From Lachnospiraceae bacterium (GTDB taxonomy: Bacteria > Bacillota > Clostridia > Lachnospirales > Lachnospiraceae), in assembly GCA_022764445.1 (NCBI GenBank), contig JALERT010000092.1, positions 1-41,160 of the forward strand: a DNA stretch of 41,160 nt, in the 5' to 3' direction. A program made the position numbers and the translations under genes. The first letter of the stretch is position 1; every line of letters begins with the position of its first letter. The notes under the pieces were generated by a model. That model was not told the DNA's origin, did not search any database, and was given only the letters and a program-made list of their open reading frames with translations. Positions 20,152 to 29,741 of this stretch are shown here, one piece after another.

Positions 20152-20167
20152 GTCATTGTCCTCCTTA

Positions 20168-21433
20168 TTACATTCCAATATCTGATGGCTGTGAAATCTT
20201 ACCTGTTACTGCACTTGCTGCCGCTACTGCAGGACTTGCAAGATATACTTCCGAATCAACATGACCCATACGTCCTACAAAGTTACGGTTAGTAGTTGAT
20301 ACAGCTCTCTCTCCTGCTGCAAGAATACCCATATAACCGCCAAGGCAAGGTCCACATGTAGGTGTGCTGACAATAGCTCCTGCCTCTATAAATGTCTGTA
20401 CAAGGCCTTCCTCTATAGCCTGCATATAAATATGCTGTGTTGCAGGTATTACTATAACCCTGATACCATCTGCGACCTTACGTCCTTTAAGGATTTCTGC
20501 TGCTGTACGGAGATCTTCGATACGTCCGTTAGTACATGAACCTATTACTACCTGGTCAATCTTAACATCACCAGCTTCGCTGACTGTCTTAGTATTTTCT
20601 GGTAAATGAGGGAATGCAACTGTAGGCTCAAGCTTTGAAAGATCAATTGTTATAACTTCATCATATACTGCATCTTCATCAGCTTCATAAACTGTATATG
20701 GTTTCTTTGAATGTTCTTCCATATAAGCGATAGTCTTCTCATCTACAGGGAAGATACCATTCTTTGCACCTGCTTCGATTGCCATATTGGCGATTGCAAA
20801 TCTGTCATCCATTGAAAGATTTGCCACACCGTCACCTGTAAATTCAAGAGAACGGTAAAGGGCACCATCTACACCAATTTCACCGATAAGATGAAGAATA
20901 ACATCCTTACCACTAACCCATTTTGAAGGCTTTCCTGTAAGTACGACTTTTATTGCTGATGGCACTTTAAACCAAGCCTGACCTGTAATCATACCACAGC
21001 CCATATCTGTACTTCCAACACCTGTTGAAAATGCGCCGAGTGCTCCATATGTACAAGTATGTGAATCAGCACCAATACATGTCTCTCCTGCTACGATAAG
21101 ACCTTTTTCTGGTAAAAGTGCATGTTCTATACCCATCTGACCTACTTCAAAGTAGTTTGTTATATCATGCTCTTTAGCGTATTCACGTACGCATTTACAA
21201 TGTTCAGCAGATTTTATATCTTTATTAGGAGCAAAGTGATCCGGAACTAATGCCACCTTATCCTTGTCAAAAACGGTCTTTTTATTGAGCTTTTCAACTT
21301 CATGTATAGCAACAGGACCTGTTATATCATTAGCGAGTACAAGATCCAGATTCGCCTCTATAAGCTGTCCTGCCTCAACAGATGGTAAACCTGCATGGGC
21401 TGCTAATATTTTCTGTGTCATTGTCATTCCCAT
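20168..21433 (-). CDS. leuC: 3-isopropylmalate dehydratase large subunit
   Basis: [54 protein letters not shown] Fe-S ligands. Confidence 0.96.
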   Translation of the reverse strand: MGMTMTQKILAAHAGLPSVEAGQLIEANLDLVLANDITGPVAIHEVEKLNKKTVFDKDKVALVPDHFAPNKDIKSAEHCKCVREYAKEHDITNYFEVGQMGIEHALLPEKGLIVAGETCIGADSHTCTYGALGAFSTGVGSTDMGCGMITGQAWFKVPSAIKVVLTGKPSKWVSGKDVILHLIGEIGVDGALYRSLEFTGDGVANLSMDDRFAIANMAIEAGAKNGIFPVDEKTIAYMEEHSKKPYTVYEADEDAVYDEVITIDLSKLEPTVAFPHLPENTKTVSEAGDVKIDQVVIGSCTNGRIEDLRTAAEILKGRKVADGIRVIVIPATQHIYMQAIEEGLVQTFIEAGAIVSTPTCGPCLGGYMGILAAGERAVSTTNRNFVGRMGHVDSEVYLASPAVAAASAVTGKISQPSDIGM

Positions 21434-21623
21434 ATTATTTTCCTCCATTCTTCTTTCTAATTTCATTTTCTTAAAAATACAATACTTTTATTCAAGATTT
21501 ATTAAGTGCATAAGTTATGACACTAAACATACTTTGACACCCTATTATCTTAAATTGCATTATCTAATATATCCTATAATAAACAGAAAAAAAAGTCAAA
21601 TTCCTGTTTTTTTACTTTTCCTA

Positions 21624-21652
21624 TTGAATCCCTATGATAAATAGGTTATACT
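21624..21652 (+). promoter_or_regulatory. Promoter of the Rrf2-family regulator
   Basis: TTGAAT (21624-21629), 17-bp spacer containing CCTATgataaATAGG, TATACT (21647-21652). Confidence 0.6.
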
Positions 21653-21714
21653 ATGTCCTAGTGTACCATACATTTGCTATGTAAAAATTTATGAACAGAA
21701 ATGAGGTTTTATAT

Positions 21715-22149
21715 ATGAAAATTTCTACAAAAGGAAGATATGCGCTCCGACTTATGCTTGACATTGCACTTCATTCATCTGAAAAACCTGTCAGTATAAA
21801 GGAAGCATCTAAACGTCAGAATATATCTGATAAATACCTTGAGCAGATTATATCAGTACTTAACAATGCCGGATTTGTAAGAAGTGTACGTGGTCCACAA
21901 GGTGGATACCTGCTTAAAAAAAGACCTGATGAATACACTGTAGGAATGATTCTTCGCCTTACAGAGGGTTCACTCGCACCCGTTGCATGCGTTGAAGAAG
22001 ATATGCCAGAATGTGACCACATGGCAAGCTGTCCGACTGTAGTTGTATGGAGACGTCTTAATGAAGCTATACATAATGTAGTAGATAACATTACTCTTGC
22101 GGATCTTATAGAATGGCACTATAATAATCCTGAAAATTTTGTTATTTAA
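21715..22149 (+). CDS. Rrf2-family transcriptional regulator
   Basis: MKISTKGRYALRLMLDIALHS...SIKEASKRQNISDKYLEQIISVLNNAGFVRSVRGPQGGYLL. Confidence 0.93.
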   Translation: MKISTKGRYALRLMLDIALHSSEKPVSIKEASKRQNISDKYLEQIISVLNNAGFVRSVRGPQGGYLLKKRPDEYTVGMILRLTEGSLAPVACVEEDMPECDHMASCPTVVVWRRLNEAIHNVVDNITLADLIEWHYNNPENFVI

Positions 22150-22163
22150 GAGGATGATATACT

Positions 22164-22811
22164 ATGAAACGATACAAAGCAGTTATATTTGATCTTGACG
22201 GAACATTACTAAACACACTTGAGGATCTAACAGATGCCGTCAATCACGTTATGAGACAGTTCAATTATCCTGAACACACTATTGAAGAAATTCGTTCATT
22301 TGTGGGCAATGGGATTAAACTTCTTATAGAACGTTCTCTTCCTGATGGAAAGGACAATCCCGAATTTGATAAAATATTTTCTGAGTTTAAGTTATATTAT
22401 ACTTCCCACTGCCAGATTAAAACAAGACCTTATGACGGAATCATGGAGCTTATAGCAGCCCTGAAGGAACAGGGATATAAACTTGCCATAGTATCCAATA
22501 AAAACCAGTCTGCAGTCACAGAACTTAACAATATTTACTTTAGCGATTATATATCCACAGCCATAGGAGAAAAAGAAGGGGTAAGAAAAAAGCCTGCACC
22601 TGATACCGTTATTAAGGCATTAAGCGAACTTGGTATTTCGTCAGATGATGCTGTCTATGTAGGAGATTCTGACGTAGACAGGGAGACAGCTGAAAATTCC
22701 AACATGGACTGTATATCAGTTACATGGGGCTTCAGAGACAGAAAACTTCTTGAATCCCTTAATCCATATGCCATCATTGATAAACCTGCTGAACTTTTAA
22801 ATTATGTGTAA
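22164..22811 (+). CDS. HAD-superfamily hydrolase, phosphoglycolate phosphatase-like
   Basis: VIFDLDGTLLNTLEDL, VGNGIKLLIERSL, IVSNKNQSAV, VYVGDSDVDRETAENSNM. Confidence 0.9.
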   Translation: MKRYKAVIFDLDGTLLNTLEDLTDAVNHVMRQFNYPEHTIEEIRSFVGNGIKLLIERSLPDGKDNPEFDKIFSEFKLYYTSHCQIKTRPYDGIMELIAALKEQGYKLAIVSNKNQSAVTELNNIYFSDYISTAIGEKEGVRKKPAPDTVIKALSELGISSDDAVYVGDSDVDRETAENSNMDCISVTWGFRDRKLLESLNPYAIIDKPAELLNYV

Positions 22812-22829
22812 TTATAATTACAGTTTGCA

Positions 22830-22888
22830 CTACATTAACAGAAGATAATAGTCGAACTTCCTTGTCATATTATCTTCTATTAATGTAG
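22830..22888. terminator. Bidirectional terminator between convergent genes
   Basis: CTACATTAAcAGAAGATAATA ... TATTATCTTCTATTAATGTAG long inverted repeat. Confidence 0.8.
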
Positions 22889-22927
22889 AAAAAGTCAGAT
22901 GGGAACTATAACTGATTCAAATATTCA

Positions 22928-24934
22928 TTAATCATCCAAAGTAAACCTGTCTGCTTTATTATTGATAAAATCAACGAAATGTTCTTCATCAAGAGGTCTT
23001 GAAAAATAGAATCCCTGAAGATAATCTACTCCAAGCTCAGTAAGCATATCAACCATTTCTTTTGTCTCAACACCTTCAGCGACAATCTTTAGATTTAAGT
23101 CATTTATCAGCTCTATAACTTTCGTAAGAACGGCCTTTGACTTATGAACCGATTCTTCTGCCTGTTCATCTTCTTCATCTTCTTTTATAAGTTTTCTCTG
23201 CATTGGATAACAGTACCATATAAGACTTTTATCAATCTTAATAAGCTCGTAAGGAGTCTCTGCCATCTGTGCAAGATTAGAATACCCGGTACCAAAATCA
23301 TCCATGGAAAATGTTGTTCCCATACTTTTAAGACGCATCATGTTCCTGTTTAAAAGATCTCCCGATTCTACGGCTACTGTCTCTGTTATCTCAAGATTAA
23401 GGAAACCACATGGCAAATCGTATTCCTGTGCAATCCTACTCACCTGGTCAGGCATCCCCTGGTCTATACACTGTATTCCAGATAAATTAACCTCTATGTA
23501 TCTTATTCCCTTATTAATAAGATCAGAATCCTTTGCAAATCTGCACACCTTAGAAAGTACGATTTCACCTATCTGCATTATCATACCTTCCTTTTCCGCT
23601 ATAGGTATAAAATCCTCTGGTGAAACAAATCCCATTGTTTCTTTATCTTTAAGTCTGATAAGTGCTTCCGCCGAATGGAACTTTTTCTCTTTTGTAGAAA
23701 ATATCGGTTGATAAAACATCTCAAATCCATCGTTGTTGATGGCAAACTCTAACATCTGGACAATTGTAGAATATCTTTTCTTTTCATCAAGAAATTCATG
23801 ATCTGCAACATAAAGATTCTTTTCCCTCTTAGCCGATTTTTTCATAAAATCAAGCACATCTTCAAGTTCTTTTAATGAGTCAGCATCTTCAGGACATCTT
23901 ACAACATCTATATAGCCTGTTATATGTATTATATTTTCATTTACCACATAATCATAATCAATCATTTTAAGAAGCAGGTCCATATCGTCATATGAATACT
24001 TTTTTTCAGAAAGAATCACACCGATTGTTTCTTCATCAACGGAATAAACATCAGTTCCAAAATAACTTCCAACTATCTTTGCGATATTAACTAATATCTC
24101 CTGACATACATCATGACCATATCTTCCATGAATTATCTCAAATTCATGAAATGCTATGTTGCATACACAAAATTCCTTTGATTTCGCAAATGTCTTTTTT
24201 AGCATCTTTCTATACGCTATACTGTTAAAACATCCTGTTTCATAATTGATATATAACTTTGGATCTTCAAAATTAAGGAAGTTAGCAAGCATCATTACGG
24301 TGATTCCTGTACCTGCGAGTAAAAAATTAGGCTTATATAACTGTACTGTTATAAATCCTGTCCACATTATTATCCCGATAGCAATATTTCTAAAATACTC
24401 TTTCTTAAACCTTTTCCTATTGATTAGCACACCAAATGCCGCCATAGTCAGGTATATACAGACTACTATAAATGCAACCTGTGTCATAGTACCATATGAA
24501 TATGCACCATCAAATCCCATATAAAAATCAACCGGCAGAAATACAATAGCAATCATTGCGGCTATAAGTGGAATTGTCTGAATTATTGTTATCGGCTTAT
24601 TCCATTCTCTTTTTCTTCCACATAATGACATTATATGCATATATATTCCATAAATTGAAAGAAGAAATGTTTCCAGATAACACAACTGAAATACTCTGTT
24701 TAGAGCGTACGGAATTTCATTCTTATGAAAAAGTCCATAAACAGCAACTATGTCAAATAATATGTTAATCGTTACTAATCCCAAAACTACAGTAAAATTT
24801 CTTCCTCTTTGAAACATTACTTTTCTGGTTCTTATATATGAATACCATATAAGTATCAATAATATGATATTTATAACTCTTACCTGCATATTTAGCAGAT
24901 AAATTGTATTTAATGCACTGAAAATATCAATCAT
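22928..24934 (-). CDS. Membrane-anchored EAL-domain c-di-GMP phosphodiesterase with degenerate GGDEF
   Basis: Several N-terminal TM helices; GGDEF motif replaced (VYSVDEETIGVIL); intact EAL residues (EALIRLKD, VNLSGIQC, LEITETVAV, MDDFGTGYSNL, IKIDKSLI, VAEGVETKEM). Confidence 0.88.
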   Translation of the reverse strand: MIDIFSALNTIYLLNMQVRVINIILLILIWYSYIRTRKVMFQRGRNFTVVLGLVTINILFDIVAVYGLFHKNEIPYALNRVFQLCYLETFLLSIYGIYMHIMSLCGRKREWNKPITIIQTIPLIAAMIAIVFLPVDFYMGFDGAYSYGTMTQVAFIVVCIYLTMAAFGVLINRKRFKKEYFRNIAIGIIMWTGFITVQLYKPNFLLAGTGITVMMLANFLNFEDPKLYINYETGCFNSIAYRKMLKKTFAKSKEFCVCNIAFHEFEIIHGRYGHDVCQEILVNIAKIVGSYFGTDVYSVDEETIGVILSEKKYSYDDMDLLLKMIDYDYVVNENIIHITGYIDVVRCPEDADSLKELEDVLDFMKKSAKREKNLYVADHEFLDEKKRYSTIVQMLEFAINNDGFEMFYQPIFSTKEKKFHSAEALIRLKDKETMGFVSPEDFIPIAEKEGMIMQIGEIVLSKVCRFAKDSDLINKGIRYIEVNLSGIQCIDQGMPDQVSRIAQEYDLPCGFLNLEITETVAVESGDLLNRNMMRLKSMGTTFSMDDFGTGYSNLAQMAETPYELIKIDKSLIWYCYPMQRKLIKEDEEDEQAEESVHKSKAVLTKVIELINDLNLKIVAEGVETKEMVDMLTELGVDYLQGFYFSRPLDEEHFVDFINNKADRFTLDD

Positions 24935-24952
24935 ACTTTCCTCCAGTCACCC

Positions 24953-27586
24953 CTATAAATCATTTTCTATTATACTATCTATTATTAAAGATACCCTCTT
25001 TACCTCTTCTTCAAATTCTCTGGCGGATATACGCTTTGCACCCTGTCCCGTTACAATAAGCTGCTCAAGTCCATCAGAAGTTGCAACAGTAACATTATGC
25101 TTTTTTCCAATCTCATGCGTTACTTTTTCTATATACATATCAGCAGTTTCCGCTTCCTTTGTATATACGACATTGATATTATGATATTTTATAACCTCAC
25201 CGGGATTATTTTTTACCTTATAAGCATCAAAAACCAAAATCAATGTACAGTTTTTAAAACCCTGATAATTGCATAATATATCCATAAGTCTTATACGTGC
25301 AGCATCAAGATTAGTCTTTGACAGTTCCTTTAACTCCTGCCATGCAAAGATGATATTGTATCCGTCAACAAGAAGGTACTCTTTCGTATCGCCTGCTTTA
25401 ATATTATGTGTTTTATTATACTCTTCCCTTGCTCTCCTTACTATATCATAATCTGGCTTTTTCTTCCACTTTTTTCGACTTTCATAGCCAAAACGTCCTG
25501 ACGTGTCACTTCCTTTCCCCTTATTTGCTGATACACCAAAAGTCCTCTCAAATATACGTTCAAGCTCTTTATCTTCTTCTATGGTTCCACTATATGCACC
25601 GTTAAATGAACCACCCATTATCTTTGCAGTCTTATATTCGCCTTCACCTGTTTCACTTTTTTCCTCAGCAATTCTTGCTTCGATGTGCATATAATTTCTT
25701 ACTTCATTCCAAGGAACATAGAACCCCGAACCATGTGCACAAAATACTGAACCTGTAGGATTATTTATATCATTATCAGGATTATAACCTATACTTTCAA
25801 CTATCTCATCCTGATTACCACATGGTCTGTATCCCTTAAGGCTGCATGACATTCTGCCCCTGCCACCTGTATACATCTTAATCTCTGACATATATCCATT
25901 CATCTTTATAACAGGAGCATTACCTTTAAGTATAGTCATATCGCCTTCTGTTACAGGAGCTTCACATTCTCCATTCATACGCTGGATATCCGACATTGCA
26001 CGTCCCATATTTTCTGTTGGTACTTCTATGACAAAATCATAATACGGCTCAAGGAGTACATTTTCTGCCTGCATAAGTCCCTGACGCACAGCTCTGTATG
26101 TAGCCTGTCTAAAGTCACCACCTTCTGTATGCTTAATGTGTGCCCTTCCTGCCACCAGAGTAATCCTCATATCAGTTATTGCCGAACCGGTAAGAACACC
26201 GGGATGCTCCTTTTCCTCAAGGTGTGTAAGTATAAGGCGCTGCCAGTTTTTATCAAGTTCGTCCTCCTTACAGTCAGTCATGAACTGAAGACCACTGCTA
26301 GGCTCTCCCGGTTCCATTATAAGATGTACTTCTGCATAATGGCGTAACGGCTCGAAATGACCTATGCCCTCAACAGTATTTTTTATCGTTTCTTTATAAA
26401 CAATATTGCCGCTTCCAAACTCTATTTCAACATGAAATCTGTCCCAGACAAGACTTTTTAACACTTCGGTCTGTACTTCACCCATAAGCTGTACATTTAT
26501 TTCCTGATACTGCTCATTCCACATGACATGAAGCTGCGGATCTTCCTCCTCAAGCTGCTTCATATCCTGTAAAAGCTTATGCATATCGCAGTTATCATGA
26601 ACAATTATCTTATATGTCATAACAGGTTCAAGCGTTGGAAGTTTATTTTCATGTTCTATACCAAGACCATCACCTGAATGTGTATTTACAAGTCCTGTAA
26701 CGGCGCAGACATCCCCAGACACAGCTTCATCAACTGTCTTAAATTTATCTCCGGAGTAAATTCTTATCTGATCAACCTTCTCATCAATACCTTCAACTAC
26801 CGACCTTACTTTAAGACTTCCACCTGTAATCTTCATGTATGTAAGACGCTTTGACTGATTATCCCTTGCAATTTTAAAGACTCTTGCACCAAACTCCTCC
26901 GGATAATCTTTTTCACGTATAAACTCAGTAAATTTATCCATGAAATATTCTATCCCATCCATTTTAAGCGCAGAGCCAAATATGCATGGGAATATTTTTC
27001 TTTCTTCTATAAGACTTGCAATTATATCTGATGAAAGCTTTCCTTCATCCATATATATATCAAGAGCTTCTTCATCACACATGGCGGCATTTTCATAGAA
27101 ATCATCTGATTCTGTATCTGAAAAATCCATGCAGTCAGATGATAATTTACTCTTTATATCATCTAGAACATTTTCTTTATCACTGCCCTCAAGGTCCATT
27201 TTATTGACAAATATAAATACGGGGATGTTATATCTTTTAAGAAGCTTCCATAAAGTTTTAGTATGACTCTGTACACCATCCGTACCACTTATAACAAGTA
27301 TTGCATAGTCAAGCACCTGAAGAGTTCTTTCCATCTCAGTTGAAAAATCAACATGACCGGGAGTATCAAGGAGTGTGATATTGACATCATTCCAACTAAA
27401 TACAGCCTGCTTTGAAAATATGGTTATGCCTCTTTCCCTCTCCATATTGAAATTATCAAGAAATGCATCTTTATGATCTACTCTGCCAAGCTTTCTTATG
27501 CTTCCGGCTGTATAAAGCATTGCTTCTGATAATGTTGTTTTACCTGCATCAACATGAGCAAGTATACCTATAACTGTTTTTCTCAT
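24953..27586 (-). CDS. TetM-like/EF-G-like ribosomal-protection GTPase fused to C-terminal Rae1/YacP-type NYN (PIN-like) endoribonuclease domain
   Basis: GTPase motifs GILAHVDAGKTTLSE, RERGITIF, DTPGHVDF, FVNKMD. C-terminal (about 24953-25384) KEYLLVDGYNIIFAW...LILVFDAYKV...YTKEAETADMYIEK...VTVATSDGLEQLIVTGQGAKRIS has the acidic residues typical of YacP/Rae1. Confidence 0.9.
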   Translation of the reverse strand: MRKTVIGILAHVDAGKTTLSEAMLYTAGSIRKLGRVDHKDAFLDNFNMERERGITIFSKQAVFSWNDVNITLLDTPGHVDFSTEMERTLQVLDYAILVISGTDGVQSHTKTLWKLLKRYNIPVFIFVNKMDLEGSDKENVLDDIKSKLSSDCMDFSDTESDDFYENAAMCDEEALDIYMDEGKLSSDIIASLIEERKIFPCIFGSALKMDGIEYFMDKFTEFIREKDYPEEFGARVFKIARDNQSKRLTYMKITGGSLKVRSVVEGIDEKVDQIRIYSGDKFKTVDEAVSGDVCAVTGLVNTHSGDGLGIEHENKLPTLEPVMTYKIIVHDNCDMHKLLQDMKQLEEEDPQLHVMWNEQYQEINVQLMGEVQTEVLKSLVWDRFHVEIEFGSGNIVYKETIKNTVEGIGHFEPLRHYAEVHLIMEPGEPSSGLQFMTDCKEDELDKNWQRLILTHLEEKEHPGVLTGSAITDMRITLVAGRAHIKHTEGGDFRQATYRAVRQGLMQAENVLLEPYYDFVIEVPTENMGRAMSDIQRMNGECEAPVTEGDMTILKGNAPVIKMNGYMSEIKMYTGGRGRMSCSLKGYRPCGNQDEIVESIGYNPDNDINNPTGSVFCAHGSGFYVPWNEVRNYMHIEARIAEEKSETGEGEYKTAKIMGGSFNGAYSGTIEEDKELERIFERTFGVSANKGKGSDTSGRFGYESRKKWKKKPDYDIVRRAREEYNKTHNIKAGDTKEYLLVDGYNIIFAWQELKELSKTNLDAARIRLMDILCNYQGFKNCTLILVFDAYKVKNNPGEVIKYHNINVVYTKEAETADMYIEKVTHEIGKKHNVTVATSDGLEQLIVTGQGAKRISAREFEEEVKRVSLIIDSIIENDL

Positions 27587-27596
27587 AATCCTCGTC

Positions 27597-28202
27597 CTAT
27601 TCTATCCCAAGTGCTTTTTTGGCGAGAGCATCTGCCATGTCGTTATATTTATCATTGGAATGACCCTTAACCTTTATGAACTTTACCTTAAGCCTGTCTT
27701 TTATACTGTCATAAAATGCTTTATAGGCTTTTGTTCCCTCTTTGTTGGTTTTCCACTCACCAAGACACCATCTGGCAATTCCCTCATAATCGTGATATAT
27801 GGTTATGCTGTCGTATCCGTTTTCAATTGCATACTTCATGGCAGCCTCTGAACCCTTTATCTCCCCAGCCACGTTATGCATCTGTGCAAGTTCTTTATCA
27901 TCTATCTTCTCACCAAAATACTTTTCCTTATCACCATCTATTATTACCATACCATATGAAAATTCACCCTTATAATAACTTCCGTCTACATACGCCACAA
28001 GACCATCCTGCTCTTTCATATGTGTATGATAACAATCGGGCGCAGACTTTTCATTTCCCATATAAATCTGTGCCTCTTCTTCTGTCTTAAAGCTTTTATA
28101 TACTGCGCCCGAGTAACCATCTGTCTGAGCCTTGCACTCATCCCATGAACGGTATATACCGGGAGTTCTTCCTTTTTTAACTGCATAATACTTTGATGCC
28201 AT
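27597..28202 (-). CDS. rnhA: Ribonuclease HI with N-terminal viroplasmin-like RNA-binding domain
   Basis: KYYAVKKGRTPGIYRSWDECKAQTDGYSGAVYKSFKTEEEA (viroplasmin/HBD) then VAYVDGSY...GEIKGSEAAMKYAI...ITIYHDYEGIARW...KVKGHSNDKYNDMADALAKKAL. Confidence 0.94.
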   Translation of the reverse strand: MASKYYAVKKGRTPGIYRSWDECKAQTDGYSGAVYKSFKTEEEAQIYMGNEKSAPDCYHTHMKEQDGLVAYVDGSYYKGEFSYGMVIIDGDKEKYFGEKIDDKELAQMHNVAGEIKGSEAAMKYAIENGYDSITIYHDYEGIARWCLGEWKTNKEGTKAYKAFYDSIKDRLKVKFIKVKGHSNDKYNDMADALAKKALGIE

Positions 28203-28251
28203 ATTATTTTCCTTTCAAAATTATTATAGCTATTATAACAGTTATAGAGCA

Positions 28252-28294
28252 TAAAAAACAATCCCTGCCGAATATTTTTAAATCCGGCAGAGAT
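28252..28294 (-). terminator. Intrinsic terminator downstream of Big2 protein gene
   Basis: Minus strand ATCTCTGCCG...CGGCAGGGAT followed by TGTTTTTT. Confidence 0.85.
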
Positions 28295-28321
28295 TATAAA
28301 TTGACATTTTAAATAATTATA

Positions 28322-29323
28322 TTAAAACATTTTATAAATAACAGTCCCTTTTATATTACCTATTGAAGAATTACGTAAGTCAGCTTTTTTAATCTTTAAT
28401 TTTGACTTTTTAATACTCATCGTTATATCTTTATAACTTCCTGTTGAAATACTTATACTCTTACTTTTTAAAGATGCTGTACCCATGGTTTTTCCATTAG
28501 GAGCTTTTACCTGAACAGAAGCGTTCTTAATTTTATAAGCGTTATATCCTTTATTATTTATTATTCTGCATTTGAGTATAAGGTTACCCTTTTTATCATA
28601 TGACATTCTATAAACACTAAGTATTGACTGGCCATATGGGACCTGTGATACTACCGGCTTTGATGCAGTATAAATATTATCCTTTACAGTAACCTTACAT
28701 TTAAGAACTGAACCATCCTTTGTCTTTGCACTGATTGTAGCAGTTCCTTTTTTCTTTGCTGTAACCTTGCCCTTGCTGTCTACTGTCGCCACACTCTTCT
28801 TGCTTGATGACCACTTAACAGTGCCGCCTGCATCTTTAACAGAAAGCTTCTTTTTAAAACCTTTAGTTATTGTGATGCTTTTGTTACTTATAACAGGTAT
28901 ATTTTTATCCTGTATAATAGCAATTCCATATCCAACATTACTATCAAAGTTAAGTCTTATCTGATAGTCACCTGTTGATGCATAAGGTAATGCATAAAAA
29001 TAGTCATATACTTTATACTTATCATTATATTCCCATTCTGCATCTGTTGAGCTAATATATTTTGAGTCTACGCAAGTACCTGCCTTATATACAGAAATAT
29101 TAACACCTGTAAGTGGAGATACTGTCAGATAATTATATAAATATCCGGCTTTATTAACCGTATAGTTATATGTAATCTCCTGACCTGCCACTGCCTGACT
29201 ATATTCATCAAGAATATAGTTAAATCCTGCTGCCTCGCTCTTTGCCGGTGCAAAGAATAAACCTGTTACTAACATTGCTGCTGATAAAATAACCGCAGTA
29301 ATCTTTTTTGAAATGCTTTTCAT
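28322..29323 (-). CDS. Secreted protein with bacterial Ig-like (Big2) domain
   Basis: Signal peptide MKSISKKITAVILSAAMLVTGLFFAPAKSEAA; Big2 pattern VKDAGGTVKWSSSKKSVATVDSKGKVTAKKKGTATISAKTKDGSVLKCKVTV. Confidence 0.85.
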   Translation of the reverse strand: MKSISKKITAVILSAAMLVTGLFFAPAKSEAAGFNYILDEYSQAVAGQEITYNYTVNKAGYLYNYLTVSPLTGVNISVYKAGTCVDSKYISSTDAEWEYNDKYKVYDYFYALPYASTGDYQIRLNFDSNVGYGIAIIQDKNIPVISNKSITITKGFKKKLSVKDAGGTVKWSSSKKSVATVDSKGKVTAKKKGTATISAKTKDGSVLKCKVTVKDNIYTASKPVVSQVPYGQSILSVYRMSYDKKGNLILKCRIINNKGYNAYKIKNASVQVKAPNGKTMGTASLKSKSISISTGSYKDITMSIKKSKLKIKKADLRNSSIGNIKGTVIYKMF

Positions 29324-29425
29324 CCCTTTACTCTCCTTTTAATTTTTATATAAATAGTGCATAAAAAGTATAACTTTAAATATTCCTGTAAGTCAATCAA
29401 AATTTTTTCAGTTAGCTCATTTTCA

Positions 29426-29503
29426 GTTACTGTACACACCTACGGTGCTACAGTAACGATTACAGCCCATTTTAAATGCATCTTCGATGCATGGGGCTGT
29501 AAT
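29426..29503. repeat. Composite double-hairpin intergenic element
   Basis: GTTACTGTA/TACAGTAAC (29426-29434/29449-29457), then ATTACAGCCC...ATGCATC-TTC-GATGCAT...GGGCTGTAAT (29459-29503). Confidence 0.8.
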
Positions 29504-29550
29504 CTGGCACAATTAATTATTGGCGCATAGCTTGACAGCAACTGTCAGTC
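29501..29550. repeat. Dispersed intergenic repeat, copy C (diverged, one indel)
   Basis: ATCTGGCACAATTAATTATTGGCGCATAGCTTGACAGCAACTGTCA aligns to copies A and B and keeps the TTGACA-N5-TGTCA dyad. Confidence 0.7.
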
Positions 29551-29741
29551 ATCGCTTCGATCCTAATATATTGTGAACCATAACCATAGTTTCTCATTGT
29601 AATTTGAGCATAAATCCATTAAAATATTAAGTATAATATATGTATCTTTTAGTACAGTTCTCACTATATCCGTAACAATCTTTTTCATAGTCCGAATTGT
29701 AAACCAGAGGTACAAACAAACGATAAAAGGAGGTACAAACT

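Noticed and set aside
24953-27586. Acquired tetracycline-resistance gene (tetM) on a mobile element
   Set aside because: No integrase, transposase or conjugation genes nearby, composition like the neighbours, TetM drug-loop signature absent, and a C-terminal nuclease domain present.
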